Below are positions 54,451-64,000 of a stretch of DNA of 64,000 bases, in pieces. Position 1 is the stretch's first letter, and the number at the start of each line of letters is the position of its first letter. Both the position numbers and the translations under genes were made by a program. Source of the DNA: Gliomastix tumulicola (lineage: Eukaryota; Ascomycota; Sordariomycetes; Hypocreales; Bionectriaceae); assembly GCA_001599755.1 (NCBI GenBank), contig BCHX01000007.1:620001-684000 (forward strand). Reading direction: 5' to 3'. Below the pieces are notes generated by a model. It did not search any database. It was given only the letters and a program-made list of their open reading frames with translations, and was not told the DNA's origin.

Positions 54451-56316
54451 TCAATCCCCACCAATCTCAACGCGGCATCCATCACCACTGGACAGGACCA
54501 GCGTCAACCGCTGTCGCTCAGTTCCTACAGGCTCAACGCTCTCGCCACGAGGCATCTTGATGCTCGGAAAAGTCTGCAAGAGGCGCACCACCGTATACGC
54601 CACCTCGAACATGGCGAAGTCCTGACCAAGGCATTGTCTTGGTCCACCGTTGAAGGGGTAGTAAGCAAATCCGACACCATCGAGCTCGCCACTCTCCCAT
54701 CTCTCTGGGCGGAAGACTTCTGCATCTAGCCCGAACAGATTCTTCCTCCGTGCCGTGATGTATGGCGCAAAAACCACAAGCTCGCCTTTCCTGACCAAGA
54801 TAGGGCTGGTCCCATCCGGTCCGCCGCCTGTCGGCAAGATTGTCGTTTTCACCGCCTCTCGGTTGTTCAGCGGGACAGAAGGATACAGACGCAGCGCTGG
54901 CCGCTGTAAGCATGATATGATATGAGTACTGGGGAACGGGAAAAGTGTCACTTACTCTCTTTAATTACACAATTCAAGAAAGGCATTTGACGAATGTGTT
55001 CTTTGGTTGGATTAGTATCGCTGCCCATGACATCCGCAATCTCCTGCTGCAAGCGGCCCATGGATGAAGGATGTCGCACGAGAAGCCGGCTGCGAAATAA
55101 TGAGTAACATGGCAAGAGCTGAACTGAATCCGAGAATTCACTCACAAAGTCCAGCTAAGGCAGCATGCTGTAGTGTCTCTGCCAGCGAGCAGTACGTTGA
55201 GAAGCTGGTCACGGAGGCTTCTCTCGCTGTCGGACTCCGCAGCGACTTCATGCACAAACCACGCCTTTTTCCGTTCGAGGGAATCAGCAGGCTGGTCTTT
55301 CAGGGACATGATCTCCTCAGATCTGATGTACTGCTCCACGAATCGATGCACATCACGGCAGGCGTTCCGGAACGATGAAGGGTTGTACAGAAAGTGAAAC
55401 GGTGCAATCCGAAATCGCTTTGCCAGTCCCTCTTGGGCAATGTTGAAGCTGTCGGCAAACTTTCTGTTGTCTGCTGCTTGGTCAATATTAGCCCTCAGAC
55501 TGTACACAGAGCGTCCGAAGAGTAAGTCCGTAGTGGAATCAAGCGTCAGGTTGAAGAAGAGCGGCTGGAGGTCAACAACGCCAGCAGACGGGCACGACGC
55601 TATCAAGTTGTCCACGTGCTCTCCGAAGGAACCTCGCAAGTCTCCGTAGTTGATACGGGCGAATTGCTTTCGGAGCAGTTCACGTGAGTGTTTCCATGCC
55701 GCCCCTTCCTGGGTGAAGATGCCGCTTCCTAGCAGCGGCGCGAAAATCTCGGGACGCTTGCCAAATCCGAAGCCTGGATATGTTCAGTGCTGTGCCTGAT
55801 AACCCTTGTCACGGTTTGTTTCGGGAGCATGGCCAGACTCACTTTTAAAATCAGACGACAAGATGCTTTCGACATTGGTAGGATCGAGGTTATGGAAAGC
55901 CCGCGGCCCAAACAGAAAGAATTGGTAGATTGTGTTGCGCGGTGCGTAAACGTCCGCTACGGTGCATAGAAATGGAAGTAGACGTTCTTCCATGTTCGCG
56001 TCCCATATTTGCTTGATCCTGTCTATCCCCAACGGCCATCGCTTAGAAAGCTCGGGGGGAAGACTGCAACTGTTTTTCTGGGCAAGTGCCAGATCGGCCT
56101 TGAGCGTGTCAGATACACAAAGCCACCTCTATGACGATTTAGGCGTGAACAAACCCGATATGTTCGTATCTGTACCACGAGGTGGTAGATTGCCCAAGTA
56201 CCAACCACGATAGCGAGGGCGAGAAATGACGGCCGATGGGACGGCGAGTGGTCGGAGGAATTGTCCCCTTCCCATATCCAGGTATATGCCGAGGAGGCCG
56301 CACGGTCGACGGTCAT
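54451..56316 (-). CDS. Cytochrome P450, CYP52-clan like
   Basis: Five exons (56155-56316, 55843-56098, 55146-55773, 54956-55089, 54451-54896; introns 56, 69, 56, 59 nt) give 541 aa. An N-terminal membrane anchor (FLALAIVVGTWAIYHLVV) precedes RWPLGIDRIKQIW. The I-helix motif is LLAGRDTTACCLSW, the ExxR motif is Glu393-Thr-Leu-Arg396, the PERF-like motif is FRPERW, and the heme loop is FNGGPRQCLGQDFA with ligand Cys482. The LPTGGGPDGTSPILVRKG segment and heme loop resemble CYP52/CYP539-type alkane or fatty-acid hydroxylases. The enzyme should sit in the ER membrane and need a P450 reductase. It is divergent to the NLR and between the two hydrolase-domain genes. Exact family needs alignment. Confidence 0.93.
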
Positions 56317-57009
56317 GGTCGAGGTATTCTGGACGACGAAGAGTGATGCGACAAGAGAACAGTTGGAGTGCCTGTCTGAGTAATGGGAGCGACTTCGATG
56401 TGTATTTTTTTCAGGAGGTGTCCTCCCTAACTGAGAATCCGGATCCACTGCAGCTGTAGACGCCGGCGGAAACAGTGTCCAATCACAGCACCTCTGCCCA
56501 CCGCGCATCCAGTCTCAGATGGTGAATATGCAGGCTGAAAAAATGGTCACAGCGCGGCACGCCCCCTTACCAATCATTTACGCGCCGGCATTACGACATG
56601 GCCAAGCCGAGATAAGCGCTTAGAAACCCATCCGAGCCAATCAAATCTCCGCATTACCCTCTAATGATCCGCAAGCTTCCGTCTTTAGATAGACGAATAA
56701 ATACAGATTATCAGACTGGATGGCTTCAAGGAGCCCGCATGTTCCTTTTTGTCACGCGGTCCTCCATTGCCCCGACTCTGACATTTCAGATTCACAGAGC
56801 GAGACTCCCCCGCCTTTTACAAGCGCAGTCTCCTCCAGATATTCCCTACCTCCATACTTCTTTTCTTGCCGTTCCGATGACTCGACCTATTCTCCGTGCT
56901 AGAGTTCTCTAAATCGAATCCCACGGCAGCGACTCGTCCCCCTGGCCTGGTGACTTGAGCCCGCCCATGAAGCCCCGCCTCCTTGAGCAGAGCTTGCTCG
57001 GTGTCGGGA
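56317..57009. promoter_or_regulatory. Divergent promoter region between P450 and NLR
   Basis: 693 bases separate the start codons of the P450 (minus) and NLR (plus). No TATA box is obvious on either side. Shared regulation is possible. Confidence 0.4.
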
Positions 57010-60000
57010 ATGTCTCTCGGATGTGCAACGATTGCGCCCTCCACCTTGAGCGAGGAGCCTGGATCACAAGACCAAGCCGTCGAGTAAGTTGAGAGTCGCC
57101 CGCTAGTGAAAGTTGCTGCGACCTGTACCGTTCCACCCGTTCAATGTACTCACAGTTTGAACAGCATAGTCGTCGTCCATGATGTCCACGAAGACACATC
57201 GTCGTGGACAAATACTCAGACAGGGATCAACTGGTTGCGGGATCTCCTCCCAAAGCAGATAAAGACGTCCAGAGTTATCACATGGTCCTACGATGCGACC
57301 GTCGATTCATTCTTCGACGACGATGCGCCGGACAAGGTGCAGAGAATGGCAGAGACGCTCGTGCAAGAGCTGCGCGCAGATCGGCAGCTCTCGGGCACCC
57401 TGAGACGGCCCATCATCTTTATTTGCCATGGCCTGGGAGGCATCATAGTCAAGAAGAGTCTGGTGTACGCATCGACTAGGACAGCCCCCAAAGTCATGCA
57501 CTTATGGGATCAGTTTGTTTCGACATTTGCTATCCTGTTCTTTGGAACGCCGCATGGGAAAACGAGCAAGTCGAACTGGCTGGCCCTAGAGACGCAAGCA
57601 AGACGCAGCCGAATGCGACGCACAATCTCCCACGCCAGCGACCACTTTCGGATTTCAGAGGGGAGTCATGTGCAAGTCAGTCAGTTAGTCGATACCGAGT
57701 TCTCACCACTCGTTAAGCAGTTCCACATGTTCTTCTTCTGGGAGAGCTTGCCTACCGATCTTGGCGCACGAACTGGATATATCGTGGATTCTGAATCAGC
57801 CACACCCAAGATCGACAACACGGAAGCCGCCGGGATACATGCCAATCACTCCGACATGGTTAAATTTTCGTCCCTCAACTCGTCAGACTACCGAATGGTC
57901 GCCGCTGCGCTCACGACGTATTGTGAAAAGGCTCCGTCAATCATATCTCACCGTTGGAGGCAAGCAGAGATAGCCTTGAAACAGCTGAGGGCAGGGGAGG
58001 CATGGGAGCTATCTGGATTTGGGTTCAACGTGCATTCTGAGGAAACCTTTCGCCTGTCCGACACCAAGACCCAGCGATACTTCCTCCCTCCTCGCAGGAC
58101 GTCACCCCATTTCATCGGTCGCTCTACCATGCTCAACACGCTTGAGGCATGCTTTTTCCCTCGCGGATCTGCAAGTTTCGAATCCTCGAGAAAGACTTTC
58201 ATCGTCTACGGCATGGGCGGATCCGGCAAGACCCAGTTGTCTGCAGAGTTTGCCCATAAGTTCAGGGATCGGTAAGAACTGCCGAGAGCATCGGCGTAAC
58301 TTTGACTGACATATCGATAGATACGTGGCTGTTTTTACCCTGCATGCCGCTTCCTCAGAGACAATTTCAGACTCATTCTGCAGAATCGCACAACTGGCGG
58401 GCTTGGAGCCTACGGAAAACTCCGGAAAGCATTTCATCGAGCAGCTTAAAGACCCGTGGCTCCTTATCATCGACAACGCTGACGACCCGACGCGGAATCT
58501 TCTGGACATCCTGCCATGCAACAGCGCGGCTCATATTCTAGTTACGACAAGGAACCCCGACTTTCGTGAAGAAGGAACATTGGGCTGCATGGAGCTCGGG
58601 GGACTTGGAGAGGACGAGGCCCTACACCTCCTTTTCACCAAAGCTGGGCTTATGAGGCCTTGGACCACAACCACCGTCCAGAGCGGAAAGGGAATCACGA
58701 AAGCCCTCGGCTGCCTTGCCTTAGCTCTCATCCAGGCCGGGAATTGTATATACCGCCGAATATGCACCGTCGGGGAATATTTGAAACTACACGCCGAAGC
58801 TCGACATGCACTTCGACGAAGGCGGCTTTCCGAGGCCTCATCAGGGGACGGCGACGATGACACCATGATCAAGGTTTATTCAACATTTGATCTGTCTTTA
58901 TCTCACTTGATGAAGCGGAGTTCAGAGCGTAGTCGGGACGCATCTGACCTACTCAACATCCTGTCCTGCTTCCATTTCGAACGGGTCCCCGAAGAGATCT
59001 TTTCGCGGGCGGCGGTCAATTGCTCAAGTCATCCGAAGGCTCACCACTCGCAGTTCTCTGTCTCTGGAATCACTCATGGGATTCTGAATCGGCTTGAACC
59101 GCCAAAGCTGCTCCCAAACTTTCTCAAGGGGGCATCTGGAAGCATCGACAGGTACAGAATCAACTGGGCAATCGCCGAGCTTCAGTCACACTCGCTTGTC
59201 ACATTTGACGGCCGTCTATTGTCCATGCATCCTCTAGTCCATGCATGGGCCAGGGACCGACTTTCGGAATCCGAGCAGACAACTTGGGCAAATATCGCAT
59301 TCAGCACCGTCATGGCAGCAGTCAGACTGCCTCCCGCCGGGAAAAGCGAGACTGACGGCGACTTCCACAGGGATGTTTTGCCGCACTTGGAACTATGCAT
59401 CCGGGCTTCCGGAAACTACACACCAGGATTAGCCGCATCTCTCAGCCAGGGGCGTCTCCCAATGAAGCTCTCACAACTCCTGTTCCCAACAAAGTTCCTC
59501 ATCATCCGAGACCAGACCATCAACTTGGCCAAGTGCGGTTGGATTTACGCAGAGCGTGGCGTGTTTGGAAAGGCAGCCCAGTACCTCTCTGCCGTTGCAA
59601 GCACTCTGATGCAGGTGCAGGGAGAGAAGAGCGACAAGACTCTGACAGCCATGCTAAGCCTTGCGGGTGTTTACTGGGGGCTGGACCAGATTGAAGAGGC
59701 CATTCGTCTGCAACGCCAGGTGGTCAGCATACAGACGGCAAGCAGAGGTTCACTGCATGAAGACACGTTGCGGGCTATGGATCAGCTTGGAAAGTCATTG
59801 TGGCTTTACGGTGCGTACGATGAAGCACTGCAACTTCAAAGAGAGACCGCAGCCCGCATGAGGATCATTGCCGGACCGGGCCACCACAAGCACAACGACA
59901 CGCTCAACGCACTGGACAATCTCGGGGTGACCTTGAGTGCCTGGAGGGAGTTCGATGAAGCGGCCACCATCCACCGGGAGGTTCTGAATACGAGAAGCAA

Positions 60001-60715
60001 GGATCTTGGCGACATTCACCCAGAAACACTCAATACCAAGGCATCTCTAGCCATGGCCCTGCTAGAGCTTGGCGATCTTGGAGAAGCTCGGTCACTTATG
60101 GATCAAGTGCATGAGGCAAGACAGATCCAGTTAGGAAAGGAACACCCGTGGACTCTCTGGGCTCTCGTCTACGTGGTGAAGATTCAAATCGCCCAAGGAG
60201 AGTTAGATCAGGCGGAAGAGCTGCTATTGTGGGGGATCGAAGCGGGCAAACGCAGCCTTCACGAAACACATGCGGGAGTGTCAATGGGCCGCGGAGAGTT
60301 GGCAAAAGTCTACGGCAGGCAAGGGCGGTTCGAAGAGGCCGAGAAGCTCACTCTGTCGACGCTGCGGGATATCGCGACCTCACGTGGACGGTCCCATCCT
60401 GATTATATTTATGGAGAGTTCAAGCTCACACACCTCTATATCATGCAAGGAAATCGACAGAAGGCAAGAGATACGTGTGGTCAGGCCCTCGAAAGACTGG
60501 ATTCTCGTTTGACTCGAGATCATCCACTGGTGGAGGATTTGGAAGCAATTCACCAAATACTCGGCAACACTTCAACGCCTTGGGAAACATTGGTCACAGA
60601 AATCCCAGGCCTATATCGCAATGGTAGCTCCACGGCTCAGGAAACACGCAGGCAAGCCTCGGCCTCGGGAACCGAATTACCTAATGGGGCGATCAATCGT
60701 TCTTCAACCTGGTGA
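57010..60715 (+). CDS. NLR-type STAND protein: hydrolase-like domain, nucleotide-binding domain, TPR repeats
   Basis: Three exons (57010-57083, 57156-58271, 58321-60715; introns 72 and 49 nt) give 1194 aa. The first exon was deduced from the frame (MSLGCATIAPS...DQAVD). Residues 28-about 290 resemble alpha/beta hydrolases (IVVVHDVHED, VITWSYDATVDSFF, ILFFGTPHG). The nucleophile motif reads ICHGLGG, so Gly117 replaces the serine. Walker A is GMGGSGKT (Lys383), Walker B is WLLIIDNADD (Asp448) and LVTTRN resembles a sensor motif, together an NB-ARC-like ATPase. From about 740 to 1150, repeated 42-residue TPR units appear (for example DTLNALDNLGVTLSAWREFDEA, ETLNTKASLAMALLELGDL). Fungal NLRs mediate non-self recognition and programmed cell death. 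Function here is inferred from architecture. Confidence 0.92.
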
Positions 60716-61875
60716 GGGTGGCCGATGCTTTGCATGGGGTGCATGATAATAGAGGGCAAGGCCCATTGTTAGTTCTATGCTGCCACAATGGGCTCTCCAA
60801 TAAACTCATGCAGCTCTTGACCTTCTGAACAACTGAGCGACGACTACCCAACGCTTATGAAAATACTCTACTCATGATGGAATTAATATACCTTGTCCCC
60901 GATATGCACAACACGAAGCATTGGTTAAGCTGAGTGGCCTTTTCTAACTGGTAATTCACATTCAGTATGAGTATAACTCAAAATGTTCCAATGGATGGAG
61001 TGGGTTCTATATTGCAATTGAAAGGGAATGCGAGAGGGGAATGTCTACATGCAATGCGGGAGAAGGGGTTGGGGGCTAGAGGTGTGCCTGAGGGCTGCTC
61101 ATGGAAGCACGTCCCGGGTGCAGCATGCAACAACTCCATCCGACAGTAGTCGCGGTGCGGACCTAAAAGAGGAGGCGAGCTGATACCTGAGGCTGGCGTA
61201 GGTCTTCGGCAAGCATGCAGGAAGAAAGGGGACGTGGGACGGACTGTTAGATCACAAATAGGGTAGGCAAGAGTAGAAGGGTTTAGAAAGGCGATGAACG
61301 AAAAGGAGGGTTCAAGTTTAAAAATGGCCTTGACAGGGAGGACGGTGGTCGTTAGGTTGCATTTCCCAGGCCATGATCGGGCTCAGAATAGGCACATCCC
61401 GGCAGTCCCCGAGAGGCGGCCAACACAGCAATAATCACATTGCCCCGTCCCAGCCTCACGACGCCCTCAACAACAAGTATATTCACTCTTAACTTAGCTG
61501 GCTTTCTCCATACTGCAGCTGCGTGGGGCGTCCAAAGCTTCTTTACCAGCCACCGCACTGGCTGGAGGCTGGCTAACCCGTCAGCACCATCTTGGAAGAT
61601 CTATAAAATAGCACTCGGCCACCTCCTGGCTCCCCGGAAAACTTGGTCTACCTTCAGCATCCGCGCAGCCTACAATTTCCAAACCCAAAAAAATCACACA
61701 AGCCCCAAGTCTATCTAAGATCACCGGCATCGCACAAAGCCTACTGGCCTCAGCAGATCTTTACCTACCTTGCCTACTGACAGCACCAACCAACAGTCAT
61801 CGACACCGAAAGATCTTAGCCACAACCTCACTATCTTCACCTCCACCTCATCGTACCAAGTCAGAAAATAATCTT
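60716..61875. other. Intergenic
   Basis: NLR 3' region and promoter of protein B, with a TATA box near 61602. No other gene recognised. Confidence 0.5.
61602..61609 (+). promoter_or_regulatory. Putative TATA box of protein B gene
   Basis: TATAAAAT lies 274 nt upstream of the ATG at 61876, implying a long leader. Confidence 0.35.
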
Positions 61876-62481
61876 ATGATGAGTGCGCTCTACAAGTTGG
61901 GCCTTGGGCTTGCCTCGTTGAAGCAAGAGCACGGCAATACGGCTTACCCATTCTGGGGTCTTGGTGTGGCCATGAACTTGTGTCTTGGACCCTTGCTTCA
62001 TGCCTACCTACTTCGCTTCTACTCAGACTTCACGCCGACACGAGTACTACCGAGCTCCGAAGCGCCATCAATCATGGCCACACTTGGCAACGCCATAGAT
62101 GTTGTCCTCTCCAGGGCGCTACACTACGGACATTGGAACGTCGTCGTGTACATTTACCGAACTGCGGCTGGAGGTCTCAACATGCCTGACCCAGAATACC
62201 ACACCCATGAGGTGGACACGACCGCCGCAATCCTTGCCTCATTGCCGATGCTCATCCCTCAGGGGTACTACGCTCAAGTTTGGCGGGAGCATCCGTGGGG
62301 TTTCTTTCTCGCGGTCTTCATCTGGCACTACGGTGCCGAGTATCTTTATCCGTGGGTGTCGCGCGTGCTCAAGCCATCCTTTAATGAGACGCGACTTCGC
62401 TGGATTTATATTGCCTCGCGCCTTCTCGGTGGAAAGATGTCAGCTGTCCAAGCCATACAAGATCACCTGGTGTATTTTTGA
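61876..62481 (+). CDS. Uncharacterised protein B, paralogue of protein A
   Basis: An intronless 201-aa frame starting MMSALYKLGLGLASLKQ. It keeps the blocks shared with the protein at 51789-52349 and is a little longer at its C-terminus (GGKMSAVQAIQDHLVYF). Hydrophobic segments around LGVAMNLCLGPLLHAYLL and WGFFLAVFIWHYGAEYLYPW suggest a membrane protein. No cofactor or catalytic motif is apparent. It is the outer right arm of the mirror block, directly downstream of the NLR in the same direction (1160 bases apart). Function unknown. Confidence 0.82.
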   Translation: MMSALYKLGLGLASLKQEHGNTAYPFWGLGVAMNLCLGPLLHAYLLRFYSDFTPTRVLPSSEAPSIMATLGNAIDVVLSRALHYGHWNVVVYIYRTAAGGLNMPDPEYHTHEVDTTAAILASLPMLIPQGYYAQVWREHPWGFFLAVFIWHYGAEYLYPWVSRVLKPSFNETRLRWIYIASRLLGGKMSAVQAIQDHLVYF

Positions 62482-62684
62482 AGTCAACGGCAGGTGATTA
62501 CACGGCTGCAGAAGTTTGTCTCTCTCATCTAAGAGGTCAGGTGCTGATAGAATATGATGGAGAAGGATACATGGTTTTTTCCACACATCATGTACCAAAG
62601 GTAGAGGCATCAGTCCAGTAAAATAGAACAATATACAGGCAGGCAAACGATGCCAAAACTGCTTAATTCACATACTCCAATAAA

Positions 62685-63760
62685 CTACAGGTCTGGTTCA
62701 CAATATCTGTCGAACCTCGTCTCGTATCGCTCCTTCGCTTCTCCAAAGTCCTGCATAGTTGGATAATCGATATGGTTCCAGTATGTGATCATCCGAGAGT
62801 CTCCATCACTCTCACGTAGCACCCGCCGCTCCCACGGATCGCGAAAGATGCCGGTCAGATGGATGGGCTCTTCAGGATCCATCCGTGCCCTGTTGTCATG
62901 ACTGGGGAGAATGGGGAGGGGTCCATTCTCACCTTCTGGCAGTGGAGAATCAGACGTGAGGAATTGGAGAAGCGCAAGCTTCTGTTCGTCGAGGAGCTTG
63001 TAGATCCGATATGTATGGCCGAATCTAGATGGGTGGAAGTAGACATCGTGAGATTCTGGATGGCGTCTGTCGAAGAGAACCACGCCGCCTAGAATCTGCA
63101 GTTCGGCCCAGTACCCAGCCATGTCTCCTGCTCCATCGGGATACAGCCCGTCATCCATGTACCAGGAGTAGAAGAAGAGCGTAGGCGGAACCTTCGACCG
63201 AAAGCGCCACCACAACTTGGCATCCTCAGGAGGCACCCAGGTGGTGACACCGTCGTCCTTGTGGCCCCCAATGTCTTCCCGGATGATGAGCACCGCAATT
63301 TGGTGAATCGCCCTGGCAACCAGATCTATCAGGAGCGTGTTGAAGAACCTGGACCCAACCGGCGAGGCTCGATATGCTCAGAGAGCCTGAATAAGTGAGC
63401 AGACGGTCGCTAGGTACCTTTTGGGATGAACAAAAGATATGACAGTACCTCGGCGTGTAGTTCGAGAACGCTGACATCAAAGTTTGCCTTGAACTCTCTC
63501 ATTCGTTCCACCGACCCTGCACAAAGCACCTTATGCTGATAAACCGGGTGCGTATGGGCGTCTAGCAGCGGCCTGCCGTGGGCATCTAAAAAGTATTGTG
63601 CGAGGGGAAGACCATCGACAAGTTGAGCGAGGGCGTCCTCGGCATTCTTAGTCGAGAACACGTTACCTATAGCCCGGGCCAGAGGAAGAAAATGTGGCTG
63701 GTCGAGGGCGGAGAGGGGCAGCTTTGGTGGCTGCGCGGCTTGGCGTGGTTCTTGAGCCAT
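62685..63760 (-). CDS. Uncharacterised two-exon protein
   Basis: Exons 63418-63760 and 62685-63376 give 344 aa across a 41-nt intron, the shortest in the window. The 3' splice site is the second AG after the branch region; using the first would hit TGA. The joined reading gives PKAYRASPVGSRFFNTLLIDLVARAIHQIAVLI, which is smooth and protein-like. The C-terminal half is rich in Trp, Tyr and Asp (WYMDDGLYPDG, WNHIDYPTM). The segment GRPLLDAHTHPVYQ precedes the intron. I recognise no known domain; similar large unannotated families occur in fungi. An in-frame upstream ATG (63820) is possible but adds a leader (LLRRIILISIPFL) that might be a signal anchor. Confidence 0.72.
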
Positions 63761-64000
63761 GAGGAAAGGTATCGATATGAGTATAATCCGACGTAGAAGG
63801 GTGTCATTCATGGCCGTCAATACTTATAGCTGTGACTGCTTGCCACAACAGTCTGCAAATGAAGCAGTATGGAAATGAGGGAGTTTGGGGCGGAGGAGCG
63901 AGAGTCGAACCAACAAGCAGGGTGGGGCAGACGAAAGTTCATGCACCAACATTATCTTACTCATCAGCAGCGATGACTGAGGCTATTTCCATTTGGGAAT
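63761..64000. other. Window edge, promoter of the last gene
   Basis: Upstream sequence of the minus-strand gene at 62685-63760; no other feature seen. Confidence 0.4.

Noticed and set aside
57106..57155. NLR start inside the first intron
   Set aside because: The open frame begins with GTG within the intron; the ATG at 57010 plus a GTAAGT...CACAG intron gives a better first exon.

Overview
The window is nuclear DNA of a filamentous ascomycete (Pezizomycotina, probably Sordariomycete-like). The evidence is GC-rich exons cut by short GT-AG introns (mostly 41-95 nt) with CTRAY-type branch sites, Pol III tRNA genes, and a typical mould gene set: GH3 glucosidase, AA9 monooxygenase, GH13 amylase, subtilase, L-amino-acid oxidase, P450, and an NLR with TPR repeats. 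Exon models were built by hand from splice signals and reading-frame continuity; every multi-exon model closes in frame, but none has been tested against transcripts.

Layout. 1-1.7 kb: a tRNA-Lys(CUU) gene that, besides its ordinary tRNA intron, carries two insertions with complete fungal spliceosomal-intron signatures. This is the most unusual object in the window. 1.9-17 kb: secreted and degradative genes (GH3, AA9, serine protease) among a BTB protein, an APH-like kinase, a low-complexity protein and a tRNA-Thr(CGU). 17.8-20.9 kb: an adenylation domain fused to a membrane ferric-reductase/FNR-like module, with no carrier domain. 20.9-25.5 kb: a 4.6 kb stretch with no supportable gene. 25.5-27 kb: enoyl-CoA hydratase. 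29.6-32.6 kb: a broken MYND-finger gene followed by its intact tandem paralogue. 32.8-38 kb: PQ-loop membrane protein, TcuA-like flavoprotein, acyl-protein thioesterase ending in KDEL, and a doubtful small ORF. 39-50 kb: epoxide hydrolase, kelch protein, SDR, L-amino-acid oxidase, small membrane protein, alpha-amylase.

51.8-62.5 kb is a mirror-image block: unknown gene A(-), stand-alone alpha/beta hydrolase(-), P450(-), then NLR(+) whose N-terminal domain is the same type of hydrolase, then unknown gene B(+), a paralogue of A. The stand-alone hydrolase keeps its nucleophile serine. The NLR copy has glycine there, so it may act as a sensor or decoy rather than an enzyme. This suggests an inverted segmental duplication that produced, or contains, an NLR/effector pair. 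The window ends with an uncharacterised two-exon gene.

No transposon, CRISPR, virus or complete secondary-metabolite cluster was recognised. One ambiguous base (N) lies at 25271.
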